Positions 53,319 through 61,620 of a stretch of 64,000 nt of DNA are shown here, piece by piece (position 1 is the stretch's first letter; each line of letters opens with the position of its first letter). Source of the stretch: a virus. A model generated the notes under the pieces. That model did no database searches. It saw only the letters and a list, made by a program, of their open reading frames with translations, and was not told where the DNA came from. The position numbers and the translations under genes are program-made. The stretch is taken from positions 107,523-171,522 of the IMG/VR virus record IMGVR_UViG_3300027754_000041; one strand, 5' to 3'.

Positions 53319-54346
53319 GTTCTTGCGAAATCTAGTGTTCTTAGTAAACCACTATTGCCAGCGATAACCGTGATGTTGTTGTTATTGGTGACAAAGCGAA
53401 TTGCAGTGCTATAACCAGATGTTCGTGTTGTCCAAGTTGCGGCATCGGTGGAAGTTCTTATTTGACCACCATCACCACCTGCAAACCAAAGATTATTGCC
53501 GTAGGCAACCCAGTTGATGGCTGTAGTACCAAAGTTTGGGGTTCTGGTTGTCCAGGTTATTGCATCCGTGGAGGTGCGGAGTTGACCAGTATTTCCACCA
53601 GCGACCCAAAGACTATTTCCGTAGGCAACCGAGTAGACGGCTGTAGTACCAAAGTTTGAGGTTCGTGTAGTCCAAGTTATGGCGTCAGTTGAGGTGCGGA
53701 GTTGACCAGTATTTCCACCAGCGACCCAAAGACTATTTCCGTAGGCGACGGAGTAGATGGCTGTAGTACCAAAGTTTGAGGTTCGTGTAGTCCAAGTTAT
53801 GGCGTCAGTTGAGGTGCGGAGTTGACCAGTATTTCCACCAGCGACCCAAAGATTATTGCCGTAAGCAACCAACATGATATCGGTTATACCGAAGTTTGAG
53901 GTTTGTGTGGTCCAAGTTATGGCATCGGTTGAAGTTCGGAGTTGACCAGTATTACCAGCAGCAACCCAAAGGCTGTTTCCGTAAGCGACCGTGTTGATAT
54001 CGGTAGTTGCGCCAAAGGCAGAGGTTTGTGTTGTCCAAGTTACGGCGTCGGTTGAAGTCCTCAGTCCACCAAGACCACCAACGGCGACCCAAAGATTATT
54101 ACCGTAAGCGACAGAATAAACGTTACTTGTACCAAAGTTGGCTGTTGCTGTAGTCCAAACTAAACCAGACAATATATCGTTTGGTGACAACGGATACAAC
54201 TTTCTAACAAGAGCGGCGGTTCTTGGTAAAATTTCTGTACTTTTAACCCATGATTTACCTAATATGTTTTTGTTTCCAATTGGCAAAATAGCATAAGCAC
54301 CAACAGACAGTTGACCACTTTTTATCTTTCCCACTCCGTTATTCAT
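53255..54346 (-). CDS. Beta-propeller-like repeat fibre 1
   Basis: About 363 residues from ATG 54346 (MNNGVGKIKSGQLS), overlapping the upstream TGA (ATGA). The ~60-residue head is followed by about seven ~40-residue repeats with pattern WTTxTSNFG, xINxVAYGNxLWVAGGNTGQLRTSTDAIT. Such repeats with conserved Trp, Gly and Asp resemble BNR/Kelch-type propeller blades. Two of the DNA repeats are nearly identical over about 90 bases. The end APQVETPTGYEAWVKIR is also in the stub at 52429. Likely a receptor-binding fibre; carbohydrate binding is inferred from fold only. Confidence 0.7.
   Translation of the reverse strand: MNNGVGKIKSGQLSVGAYAILPIGNKNILGKSWVKSTEILPRTAALVRKLYPLSPNDILSGLVWTTATANFGTSNVYSVAYGNNLWVAVGGLGGLRTSTDAVTWTTQTSAFGATTDINTVAYGNSLWVAAGNTGQLRTSTDAITWTTQTSNFGITDIMLVAYGNNLWVAGGNTGQLRTSTDAITWTTRTSNFGTTAIYSVAYGNSLWVAGGNTGQLRTSTDAITWTTRTSNFGTTAVYSVAYGNSLWVAGGNTGQLRTSTDAITWTTRTPNFGTTAINWVAYGNNLWFAGGDGGQIRTSTDAATWTTRTSGYSTAIRFVTNNNNITVIAGNSGLLRTLDFARTQIQAPQVETPTGYEAWVKIR
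53460..54120 (-). repeat. Tandem ~120-base propeller repeats
   Basis: Repeat units of ~120 bases. Bases 53641-53732 are identical to 53761-53852, and the 53581-53700 and 53701-53820 parts are nearly identical. Divergence increases toward the gene 5' end. The homogeneity points to recent expansion or conversion. Confidence 0.75.
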
Positions 54347-55404
54347 GATTTTACCCACATCCCAGTTTGTAATGGGATTGAATATTGGTTTAAAGAGGGA
54401 GAACGAATTTGACCACTCTCACCAGCAGCAACCCAGAGGCTGTTAGCGTAAACGACCGAGTTGATGCCTACTGTACCGAAGTTTGAGTTTTGGGTGGTCC
54501 AAGTCACGGCATCGGTTGAAGTTCTAAGTTGACCAGAAAGACCAGCGGCAACCCATAAGCTGTTTCCGTAAGCAACCGTGTAGATGGTTGTAGCACCAAA
54601 GTTTGAGGTTTGTGTAGTCCAAGTAGCAGCGTCGGTTGAGGTTCTTATTTGACCAGCAACACCAACAGCAACCCAGAGATTGTTCCCGTAGGCGACTTCG
54701 TTGATGATTGTGGTGCCGAAGTTTGAGGTTTGTGTAGTCCAAGTTATAGCGTCAGTGGAAGTACGAAGTTGACCAGCACTACCAGCAGCAACCCAAATGT
54801 TGTTGTCGTAGGCGACTTTGTTAATGGCTGAAGCACCGAAGTTTGAGGTTTGTGTAGTCCAAGTTACGGCGTCGGTTGAAGTTCTAAGTTGACCAGAAGC
54901 ACCACCAGCGACCCAAATGTTGTTGGCGTAGGCGACAGAGTTGATGGTTGTAGCACCAAAGTTTGAGGTTTGTGTAGTCCAAGTAGCAGCGTCTGTTGAA
55001 GTTCTCAATTGACCAGCAACACCAACAGCAACCCAGAGATTGTTCCCGTAGGCGACCGAATTTATGACTGTGAGATTACCAAAGTTTGATGTGCGAGTTG
55101 TCCAAGTTATTGCATCGGTTGAGGAACGAAGTGTTCCATAACCTCCGACAGCAACCCAAATGTTGTTGCCGTAGGCTACAGAGTAGATGATGTTAGTACC
55201 AAAGGTAGATGTTTGTGTTGTCCATACAAAATTCTTTAATTTCAACAACTTTTGACCAAAGTTTTTATTGATTCCTCGCTGATATAATTTTCTGTTAACC
55301 CCATCCAAAGATACCCAGCCAACTCCTGGGCTACCAGCAGATGCAATTACCTCGCCAGTAAAATATTTATCTGGCACCCTATTCCCAAATGTTCCTTTGT
55401 TCAT
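54343..55404 (-). CDS. Beta-propeller-like repeat fibre 2
   Basis: 353 residues, about eight ~40-residue repeats of the same WTTQTSNFG...VAYGNNLWVAVGxxGQLRTSTDA type as the neighbouring genes, with a unique ~55-residue head (MNKGTFGNRVPDKYFTGEVI) and a short different tail (YSIPLQTGMWVKS). ATG 55404 overlaps the upstream TGA. The head resembles the MNKGTF head of fibre 3, so the same attachment point is likely. The repeats differ mainly at residues after TSNFG and before VAYGN. Confidence 0.7.
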   Translation of the reverse strand: MNKGTFGNRVPDKYFTGEVIASAGSPGVGWVSLDGVNRKLYQRGINKNFGQKLLKLKNFVWTTQTSTFGTNIIYSVAYGNNIWVAVGGYGTLRSSTDAITWTTRTSNFGNLTVINSVAYGNNLWVAVGVAGQLRTSTDAATWTTQTSNFGATTINSVAYANNIWVAGGASGQLRTSTDAVTWTTQTSNFGASAINKVAYDNNIWVAAGSAGQLRTSTDAITWTTQTSNFGTTIINEVAYGNNLWVAVGVAGQIRTSTDAATWTTQTSNFGATTIYTVAYGNSLWVAAGLSGQLRTSTDAVTWTTQNSNFGTVGINSVVYANSLWVAAGESGQIRSPSLNQYSIPLQTGMWVKS

Positions 55405-56498
55405 GGCAGGACATATCCAATCGTGTTGGTAAATGAGTAACCACGAATACTTTGATTATTTATAGAAGTGCGAAGTTGACCTGCTTGACCACCAGCAACC
55501 CACAGGCTGTTTCCGTAAGCAACCGTATAGATGTCTGTAGTTGCACCAAAGGCGGAGGTTTGTGTAGTCCAAGTTATAGCGTCTGTGGAAGTTCTGAGTT
55601 GACCCGCACCACCAACAGCAACCCACAAGTTGCTGCCGTAACTGACCGAGTTGATGGTGGATACGCCGAAGTTTGATGTTTGTGTAGTCCATGTAACAGC
55701 GTCTGTTGAGGTTCTTATTTGACCACTATTGCCAGCAGCAACCCAAAGACCGTTGCCGTAAGCAACCGTGTTGACGTTGGTAGCACCAAACGGGTTTGAT
55801 GAGGCTTGTAAGTTTGTCCAACTTGTACCATTTGTAGAAGTTCTAAATGAACCAGCATTCCCAACAGCAACCCACACGTTATTCCCGTAGGCAACCGAGT
55901 TGATGGCGGTTACGCCGAGTGTATATCTTGTTGTCCAAGTAACAGCATCGGTTGAGGTTTTTAATTCAGCAGCAGCAGCAAGCCAAAAACCGTTGCCGAA
56001 GGTTACACAGTTGATACTTCCAGTACCGTAGGTTTGTGTGGTCCAAGTTATAGCATCAGTGGAAGTTCGGAGTGAATTAGAGCCAACAGCAACCCAAAGA
56101 TTGTTTCCGTAAGCAACCGAGTTGATGGCTGTAGCACCAAAGTTTGAGGTTTGTGTAGTCCAAGTCACGGCATCGGTTGAAGTTCTAAGTTGACCAGCAG
56201 CACCAACAGCAACCCAAAGACTGTTGCCATAAGCGACTTCGTTGATGTTTGAAATACCGAAGTTTGAGGTTTGTGTTACAAATGTTACAGGAGAACCAAA
56301 ATAACCCACGTACCTACGAGACAGTGTTGCACCAACAGGTTTATGCCTTGATGTTGGAGGTTTAAACCCAGGATAAAACTGTCTAATACTTTCTGGGTCA
56401 TCTTCCACTGGAACATAAGCAAAGCCATCTGCATTAAGCCCTTGTTCTACAACGCTGCGGCTATTTCTGCGTGTTCCGCTAAATGTGCCTTTATTCAT
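55401..56498 (-). CDS. Beta-propeller-like repeat fibre 3
   Basis: 365 residues: head MNKGTFSGTRRNSRSVVEQG with a Pro-rich linker (RQFYPGFKPPTSRHKPVG), then about eight repeats of the propeller type, several divergent (one reads FRTSTNGTSWTNLQASSNPFG), and a new C-terminus ending TIGYVLP. The stop overlaps the next start (ATGA at 55404). The most diverged repeats of the three propeller genes are here, so it is probably the oldest copy. Confidence 0.7.
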   Translation of the reverse strand: MNKGTFSGTRRNSRSVVEQGLNADGFAYVPVEDDPESIRQFYPGFKPPTSRHKPVGATLSRRYVGYFGSPVTFVTQTSNFGISNINEVAYGNSLWVAVGAAGQLRTSTDAVTWTTQTSNFGATAINSVAYGNNLWVAVGSNSLRTSTDAITWTTQTYGTGSINCVTFGNGFWLAAAAELKTSTDAVTWTTRYTLGVTAINSVAYGNNVWVAVGNAGSFRTSTNGTSWTNLQASSNPFGATNVNTVAYGNGLWVAAGNSGQIRTSTDAVTWTTQTSNFGVSTINSVSYGSNLWVAVGGAGQLRTSTDAITWTTQTSAFGATTDIYTVAYGNSLWVAGGQAGQLRTSINNQSIRGYSFTNTIGYVLP

Positions 56499-56504
56499 TT
56501 TCTC

Positions 56505-56885
56505 TTAGAAATCGCCGCCAAAGGCAAAAACATGGTATGTTTCCGTTGCATGGGTTGTTGCACGAAGAGAATACCCTGTCGGAATAACCAACGAGTTAAA
56601 CGTGAGTGTTGTATTAAACGAGTCCTGTGATGCTCCAGGGGTAATTGCTGTGGTCAAAACTTCTTGCAACAGGTAATACACTGAACCAGTGTAAATGAAC
56701 AAACGAACCACGTTTGATGTTGATGTACCTGCTGCTGTAATTGTTACTTCATCAATACGACTACCTGATGCGCCAGCGGTAAGTACTGTACCAACGTTTG
56801 TTGGTGCTGTTCTTGATGTGTCTGCTGTGCCGATTGATACTGCTGAACATCTTGGTGTTGCTGCGAATGCTGGTGCTGCTGCCAT
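56505..56885 (-). CDS. Short fibre-base protein (member of the small beta family)
   Basis: 126 residues: MAAAPAFAATPRCSAVSIGTAD, then RIDEVTITAAGTSTSNVVRLFIY, YYLLQEVLTTAITPGASQDSFN and a beta end (LRATTHATETYHVFAFGGDF). The pattern resembles the 39542 and 46969 proteins (DEIWLY..., LTIEWG..., LxxGN). It stands before the propeller genes in transcription order, as the other copies stand next to fibres. No enzymatic motif. It probably forms a base-of-fibre or head-decoration ring. Confidence 0.6.
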   Translation of the reverse strand: MAAAPAFAATPRCSAVSIGTADTSRTAPTNVGTVLTAGASGSRIDEVTITAAGTSTSNVVRLFIYTGSVYYLLQEVLTTAITPGASQDSFNTTLTFNSLVIPTGYSLRATTHATETYHVFAFGGDF

Positions 56886-56913
56886 GATTTATTTCTCCTA
56901 TTTTCTTTGTTGG

Positions 56914-57219
56914 TTATCTGTACATCATTGATTGAACTACTGGGTCGGAACCTGTTGCGCCTGTTGCACCTGTTGCACCTGTTGCACCTGTTGTTCCTGC
57001 GGGTCCTGTTGCACCTGTTGCACCTGTTGCACCTGCGGGTCCTGTTGCACCTGTTGCACCTGTTGCACCTGTCGCACCTGTCGGTCCAGAAGATCCTTGA
57101 AGGTTGGAGGTGGATACTCCTACGAGTGTCCATGACACACCATTATACAACCATGTCTTCCCAGCAGTTGTGAAGGTGTCATTTGTTGACGGTGAGTTAG
57201 GGAAATCTATAGCAGCCAT
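56914..57219 (-). CDS. Collagen-like short fibre
   Basis: 101 residues. N-terminal ~35 residues ([21 protein letters not shown] with a Trp/Tyr-rich end) match the head of the 57393 fibre ([18 protein letters not shown]), a probable attachment module. Residues ~45-90 are Gly-X-Y triplets ([19 protein letters not shown]), which form collagen-like triple helices in phage fibres. The C-terminus is short and polar. It has no trimerisation domain I can see. The 2-oxoglutarate oxygenase at 37461 might act on its Pro residues, but few are in the Y position. Confidence 0.75.
   Translation of the reverse strand: MAAIDFPNSPSTNDTFTTAGKTWLYNGVSWTLVGVSTSNLQGSSGPTGATGATGATGATGPAGATGATGATGPAGTTGATGATGATGATGSDPVVQSMMYR
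56945..57085 (-). repeat. Tandem 9/18-base collagen repeat
   Basis: Near-perfect direct repetition of CTGTTGCAC-type units on the plus strand, encoding Gly-Ala-Thr and Gly-Pro-Ala triplets. Such simple repeats can gain or lose units in frame without breaking the reading frame. Confidence 0.85.
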
Positions 57220-57393
57220 TTAACTATTATCCCATTCTTCGGCGGTGTTACCTTCAGCAACCCACGCTAGGTATTGCTGGTAATCAGAATTAGCAGGGTC
57301 TGGTGGGATGCAGGAACCGTCCGAAATACGCACAATAGAAAAATCAAACTGAATTGGTATCAACCCTTCCGTCTGCCTATAAATAGAATACAT
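57220..57393 (-). CDS. Small tail-fibre-associated protein, 57 residues
   Basis: ATG 57393 overlaps the stop of the upstream gene by one base (TAATG), and the frame ends at TAA 57222-57220. It reads [19 protein letters not shown], then [29 protein letters not shown]. The PANxDYxxYLAW-EGN signature occurs in small proteins next to phage fibres (XkdW-like and tail-fibre chaperone-like). It is too short for automatic detection but has a clean coupled start. Function is inferred from this pattern. Confidence 0.75.
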   Translation of the reverse strand: MYSIYRQTEGLIPIQFDFSIVRISDGSCIPPDPANSDYQQYLAWVAEGNTAEEWDNS

Positions 57394-58778
57394 TACAACT
57401 CCGAACTCAAACTTAGTTGACGACCATTAATGGAAACATTCACTGCGTAACCGTCAGACATCCCAGAAAACCCAGGAAGGTTAAAAGTAATATAACTGTT
57501 AAAAAAACCAAGAACAGTTATTGAAGTACTGGTGGATGCGACAGCACCGTTGTGTCTCCATGCATAAGATGTCCCCGCCGCTAAAGTGGTAGTCGGTGAT
57601 GCACGCAAAGTAACAGGAAGTGGCAACGTAAATCTTGCTTCTGTTGTTCCGCTACCCAAACCAGCGCATACCGCATCTGTTGTAGTTTGGAAGTAACGCT
57701 GACATTTGGCAAGTGTTGTGCAAATGTCTTCAAACTCAAATGGTGTAGCAACAGAACCAACCTCAAGTTGAACACCAGTAATCTCAAAATAGTCGTTCGT
57801 GCCAGCAGTACCAGTTGGGGTCATATAAAAAGTTGAAGCAACTTCTGTAATTGTTGCACCTATAGCGACTGTTTGCGAATAACGAGCCCAAGTAGTAGTA
57901 ATTGCTTGAGTCGTGTTGATTGGAATTGTTTGCCCTGTATAACCACCACTGTATGGGTTTTGGTCTGTGCCAGTACCAGCAAATAATTGAACACCAAGCA
58001 AAGATGATGTTGGTGAATAGTTAGCACCTGCTCTAGCATAAAAAGATAAAGTAACAGTTTTGCCAACAAATGGAATTGTATTTACTGTTTCAAGTGCCTG
58101 ATAAATACCATAAGCCGTTGTACTTGTTTGTCCAGAGTTGCGTTGAAAACGCATACAGTATTGAATAAAAGGCAGATTAGTTGTGTCGTTTGTAGATTGG
58201 CGTGAAATAGTAGAGGCGGAAGCCGCTGCACTTGTAGCCCAACGGTCTGATAAGTAAACATTTGCTGCTGATGTAGCGATTGAAGTGCCACGCTGCCAAG
58301 TGGACATATTGCCGTTGATAATCGCATTACGATTAGACGTAACAGCCGTGGTCGCCGTAAGTTTAGAATCTAATTGTGTTTGGATGGCTGAGGTTACGCC
58401 GTCTACATACCCGATTTCGGTGTTGGAAACAGTACCAATAGAAGTTGTAGCGGGCAGAACTACTGTTCCCGTAAAAGTAGGGCTTGCGATGTTTGCTGGC
58501 GTATAGCCAATATTCGTAACAGCAGCACCAGAAGCGATTTTCCCTGCGGTCACATTGGCGTCAAGAATCTTTGCTGTTGTTACAGCATCGGAGGCAATTT
58601 TCCCTGCCGTTACGGAAAGGTTGTCAATCTTTGCTGTAGTAACACCTAAATCTGTTAATTGGCTGGTTGTAATTAACCCGCCCGTCATTTCCCAAACAGA
58701 ACCCGTCCATGTATATGTACGAGAACCTACGGTGTAGGTGTCGTTGGTAGCAGGGGAAGCAGGGAATGTAAATGCCAT
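57393..58778 (-). CDS. Tail fibre with repeat shaft and C-terminal carbohydrate-binding-like domain
   Basis: 461 residues. The [20 protein letters not shown] head resembles the collagen-like fibre head. The shaft has [25 protein letters not shown] repeats, then [18 protein letters not shown] globular end ([52 protein letters not shown]) matches the bacteriophage carbohydrate-binding-module-like domain common in fibres. ATG 58778 overlaps the stop of the upstream small gene. Confidence 0.75.
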   Translation of the reverse strand: MAFTFPASPATNDTYTVGSRTYTWTGSVWEMTGGLITTSQLTDLGVTTAKIDNLSVTAGKIASDAVTTAKILDANVTAGKIASGAAVTNIGYTPANIASPTFTGTVVLPATTSIGTVSNTEIGYVDGVTSAIQTQLDSKLTATTAVTSNRNAIINGNMSTWQRGTSIATSAANVYLSDRWATSAAASASTISRQSTNDTTNLPFIQYCMRFQRNSGQTSTTAYGIYQALETVNTIPFVGKTVTLSFYARAGANYSPTSSLLGVQLFAGTGTDQNPYSGGYTGQTIPINTTQAITTTWARYSQTVAIGATITEVASTFYMTPTGTAGTNDYFEITGVQLEVGSVATPFEFEDICTTLAKCQRYFQTTTDAVCAGLGSGTTEARFTLPLPVTLRASPTTTLAAGTSYAWRHNGAVASTSTSITVLGFFNSYITFNLPGFSGMSDGYAVNVSINGRQLSLSSEL

Positions 58779-58966
58779 TAGATACCCCCAAGTAGTAGTT
58801 GTGCTTCTTCAGCGGTGATACCTAGGCGGGTAAGTAATGCTTCACGGGCTACAGCACGGGATGCGGATTCATCGGCTTGTGCCTGCAATTCTGCTTGGTC
58901 GGCTGCAACCTGTGCAAGTTCTGCTTTGGTCATATCACGAACTTCATTACCAATTTGTATTTTCAT
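58778..58966 (-). CDS. Small coiled-coil protein (copy 1)
   Basis: 62 residues: MKIQIGNEVRDMTKAELAQV, then an Ala/Gln/Glu-rich helix (AADQAELQAQADESASRAVARE), then LLTRLGITAEEAQLLLGGI. It is clearly the paralogue of 59625-59819: same length, the VAREALLTxLGITAxEAQLLLGG end is nearly identical. A short coiled coil is predicted from the helix composition. Both copies sit immediately before a fibre-like protein, a typical place for a fibre assembly chaperone, which is inference. Confidence 0.75.
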   Translation of the reverse strand: MKIQIGNEVRDMTKAELAQVAADQAELQAQADESASRAVAREALLTRLGITAEEAQLLLGGI

Positions 58967-59625
58967 TACGACTCCACAATTCCATAGACACGATAAAACC
59001 CAGCGAATGATGCTCCACCTGTAATAAAAGTAAGACCATCATTTGCTTCGGCTGTGTAATAAACTCCACCAGCATTTATTGCTGCTGGAAAGTTGGAATC
59101 ATTACCTGCAACTCCAATAGCGTGAATAGCCGTTTTAGTTGATGCATTTGTTGGGTCAAATACTGTCATTGTCAAACCAAATGCTTCGCCGCTTACCCTT
59201 GCAGCAACATTCAATGCTGTTGCTCCATTAGATGCCGTCATGGTATTCGTATTGTTTGAACCAACACGATTGCTTCCACCATAATAACTTGCAGCAGTAC
59301 GAGGTGTTCCAGCATTATTAACACGAACCGTAATCTGAGCATCTGCACCGCTAGTTAATTGCAGTACAACTTGATAGGTTTTGTAAGTAGAAGTAAAGAC
59401 ACCGCTTGCCATGCTGACAGTTGTAACTGCACTAAAAGATGCGCCAGTTATGTAAACAAGTCCACCACTTTGAACGACCCAAGCAGAACCATTCCATACC
59501 AAAGTCTGTGACACAGTAGTGTCATAAATGGCTTGACCTGTGTACGGTGACGCAGGGCGAGTAGCCGTAGTACACACACCAGGCTTAATCAACGATTGCG
59601 CACCCAACACAGTAGACAACGGCAC
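58966..59625 (-). CDS. Fibre protein with FxxSTxxG head (copy A)
   Basis: 219 residues from GTG 59625, preceded by GGAGGT and overlapping the upstream stop (TAGTG). MPLSTVLGAQSLIKPGVCTTAT head, then RPASPYTGQAIYDTTVSQTLVWNGSAW, then a beta-rich C-terminal part with SFAGFYRVYGIVES. The same plan is seen in 59828-60454 (TRPTVPFDGQVISETDTDSLQVYKGSAW, VKVYGYANS). The head resembles the standard tail-fibre adapter seen in many Caudovirales. The pair probably come from a duplication. Confidence 0.65.
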   Translation of the reverse strand: MPLSTVLGAQSLIKPGVCTTATRPASPYTGQAIYDTTVSQTLVWNGSAWVVQSGGLVYITGASFSAVTTVSMASGVFTSTYKTYQVVLQLTSGADAQITVRVNNAGTPRTAASYYGGSNRVGSNNTNTMTASNGATALNVAARVSGEAFGLTMTVFDPTNASTKTAIHAIGVAGNDSNFPAAINAGGVYYTAEANDGLTFITGGASFAGFYRVYGIVES

Positions 59626-59819
59626 TACATACCTCCTAACAAAAGTTGTGCTTCATCAGCGGTGATACCTAGTTTTGTGAGCAACGCTTCACGGGCAACA
59701 GTGCGGGCTGCAAGAGCATCGGCTTGTGCTTGTGCCTCGGCTACCTGAGCGTCAATGGCGGCTGCTTCCTCAACGGTAGCGTCACGCACCACATCGTCTA
59801 TTTGGATTTTGTATGTCAT
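59625..59819 (-). CDS. Small coiled-coil protein (copy 2)
   Basis: 64 residues (MTYKIQIDDVVRDATVEEAA with an Ala/Gln/Asp helix, LARTVAREALLTKLGITADEAQLLL-type end). Paralogue of 58778-58966; the C-terminal 20 residues differ at only a few positions. Its stop overlaps the next GTG by one base. The gene order small protein, then fibre, is repeated in the copy-1 pair, so the whole two-gene unit was duplicated. Confidence 0.75.
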   Translation of the reverse strand: MTYKIQIDDVVRDATVEEAAAIDAQVAEAQAQADALAARTVAREALLTKLGITADEAQLLLGGM

Positions 59820-59827
59820 GTCATGTC

Positions 59828-60454
59828 CTAACTATTTGCATATCCATATACTTTGACAGTGCCACCAGTCCAAGTATGTCCGCCTGTTGTTGTTAATGTA
59901 AATGCAGTGTAAGAAGTTTGGTTTGACAATACGCCAACAAAATTACCATAAACAGTCAAGTAACGAACCGAACCCCTTACTTCTGTGGTTTCAGTCAAAA
60001 ATGGTGCAGTCACATCTATATTAGCAAATATTTGCTGAGTTTCGTATCCACCGATAGTGGCAAAACTGGTATCGGCTGATTGAGCCAGACCCAGTACGGT
60101 ATTACTAGCATAAGAACCATAAACAATAAATGAATAGTAACCACTTGTTGTTGAGCCAAATGTCATTTTCATCGCATTGTCAGAACTCGCACTACCACCA
60201 CTAACAATAATTTTGTAACTGTCGTAAGTTGCACTAAATGCGTTGGACACCGTGACGCTTGAAACTGCCGTACCGATAGTTGTAGAACTAATCAACACCA
60301 AACCACTGACTTGCCCCCACGCCGAACCTTTATACACCTGCAACGAATCGGTATCAGTCTCCGAAATAACTTGACCATCAAACGGAACCGTAGGTCGATT
60401 AGTTGACGTTGTAACCCCAGGTTTAATACCTTGTGTAGTAGCAGAAATTGTCAT
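59828..60454 (-). CDS. Fibre protein with FxxSTxxG head (copy B)
   Basis: 208 residues: MTISATTQGIKPGVTTSTNR head, PTVPFDGQVISETDTDSLQVYKGSAWGQVSGLVLI, then beta strands with VSNAFSATYDSYKIIVSG (as TYKTYQVVLQLTSG in copy A) and the end TWTGGTVKVYGYANS. Shared blocks with 58966-59625 identify them as paralogues. The ATG at 60454 overlaps the upstream gene by 4 bases. It could form a second type of fibre tip. Confidence 0.65.
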   Translation of the reverse strand: MTISATTQGIKPGVTTSTNRPTVPFDGQVISETDTDSLQVYKGSAWGQVSGLVLISSTTIGTAVSSVTVSNAFSATYDSYKIIVSGGSASSDNAMKMTFGSTTSGYYSFIVYGSYASNTVLGLAQSADTSFATIGGYETQQIFANIDVTAPFLTETTEVRGSVRYLTVYGNFVGVLSNQTSYTAFTLTTTGGHTWTGGTVKVYGYANS

Positions 60455-61284
60455 GCGATAACAAAACTTCCTGAAGATGTGTATTGATAGTAGGTATATC
60501 CACCACTCGTACCCGTGGTTGGACTACCAGTTGTGCTAATGGAAAAGCCAGCCGCAAGCGCAGTCACATATCTAATCACCACTACTCCCGAACCACCGTT
60601 ACCGCCGTTTGATATGCCAGTGCTACCACCACCGCCACCACCTCTATTTGCCGTGGCATTGCCGCCTGCCGTAGATGCGCCACTACCGCCGTTCCCTGCG
60701 TTTGTCCCCCCAGTACCACCAGTTGTGTTACCACCCCCACCACCACCACCAGAATAAGAAATAGATGTACCTGTGTAATCGTTAGTGCTTGCTGTGCCGC
60801 CTGCGCCACCAGTGTTTAATGCGCCATTGCCCCCAACCGAACTCTTACCGCCTCCACCACCACCGCCCGTATAGGTCGCCGTGCTACCACCAGCAAAACC
60901 TTCTCCAGAGGTTCCTGTACCACCAGAATAGACATCCGCTGCGCCACCACCACTAGCACCATTGGAACCAGCCAACATGCCACCGCCACCGCCACCGCCC
61001 GCAGATTGTGCCAAAAAGGTTGAGGCTGTTCCTGCAACACCATTGGTTCTAATAGTGGTTTGACCTGCACCACCAGTACCAACAGTTACGGTATAAGTAT
61101 CTTTGGGTATAACATACGAAAAAACCTTCATGCCACCCCCTCCTCCACCACCAGCGGCACCAGTGTTGTCAAACTTTCCACCGCCACCTCCACCGCCGAC
61201 AACCAATACATCAACAGCAAGAGAGTTAGGGGAGTAAACATAGTTTCTTAACCCCAAAACGCCGTAAGCAGAATCTAAACCCAT
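60451..61284 (-). CDS. Glycine-rich adhesin (isolated copy)
   Basis: 277 residues: MGLDSAYGVLGLRNYVYSPN, then VDVLVVGGGGGGG, a Gly/Ser/Asn centre (AGQTTIRTNGVAGTASTFLAQ), and end VVVIRYVTALAAGFSISTTG then YTYYQYTSSGSFVIA. It belongs to the glycine-rich group but lies apart from the 40-47 kb run and differs at both ends, so it is probably an old or separately acquired member. Confidence 0.7.
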   Translation of the reverse strand: MGLDSAYGVLGLRNYVYSPNSLAVDVLVVGGGGGGGKFDNTGAAGGGGGGGMKVFSYVIPKDTYTVTVGTGGAGQTTIRTNGVAGTASTFLAQSAGGGGGGGMLAGSNGASGGGAADVYSGGTGTSGEGFAGGSTATYTGGGGGGGKSSVGGNGALNTGGAGGTASTNDYTGTSISYSGGGGGGGNTTGGTGGTNAGNGGSGASTAGGNATANRGGGGGGSTGISNGGNGGSGVVVIRYVTALAAGFSISTTGSPTTGTSGGYTYYQYTSSGSFVIA

Positions 61285-61619
61285 CAGTTGGTCTTATCAA
61301 TTCCAACAATAGTCACATTCACCTTGCTGGCCGTATCCGACAAGCCCTGCAAAGTCTCAGTAGTCAACAACACCAAAGCCGTATCCCAAACCATCACATC
61401 GTTCGCACCAATTGGCAATGTAGACATAATACGGTTGGATGCCGTAGCCGCAGAACCAATCGCCAAAGTTACCGTACGGTCAACCGTATCTGTGTTGCAA
61501 ATGATGATTTGCTTGCAGATATAGGTATGGCCAGATGCCACTGTAACCAATGTTGTAGTAGAAGTACCTAATTGGGTTGGGGCACAAAGCCTCGCTTCTG
61601 CTCTATCTCCTGATGCCAT
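61284..61619 (-). CDS. Short fibre-base protein (small beta family)
   Basis: 111 residues from ATG 61619 (MASGDRAEARLCAPTQLGTS), which follows the upstream stop (TAA 61623-61621) by one base; an in-frame start upstream at 61631 is less likely. Beta strands YICKQIIICNTDTVDRTVTLAIG, MVWDTALVLLTTETLQGLS recall the pattern of 62882-63214 (IIKNINLCNTTSSNAVCSIHILVG). The stop overlaps the next ATG (ATGA). Likely fibre-base or decoration subunit. Confidence 0.65.
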   Translation of the reverse strand: MASGDRAEARLCAPTQLGTSTTTLVTVASGHTYICKQIIICNTDTVDRTVTLAIGSAATASNRIMSTLPIGANDVMVWDTALVLLTTETLQGLSDTASKVNVTIVGIDKTN

Positions 61620-61620
61620 A

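Noticed and set aside
56945-57085. Possible CRISPR array from the regular short repeats
   Set aside because: The repeats are contiguous 9/18-base units without unique spacers, and they encode Gly-X-Y triplets.
56932-57173. Cys-rich or Leu/His-rich plus-strand ORFs over the collagen repeat
   Set aside because: Out-of-frame or antisense readings of the 9-base repeat unit; the Gly-X-Y frame is the meaningful one.
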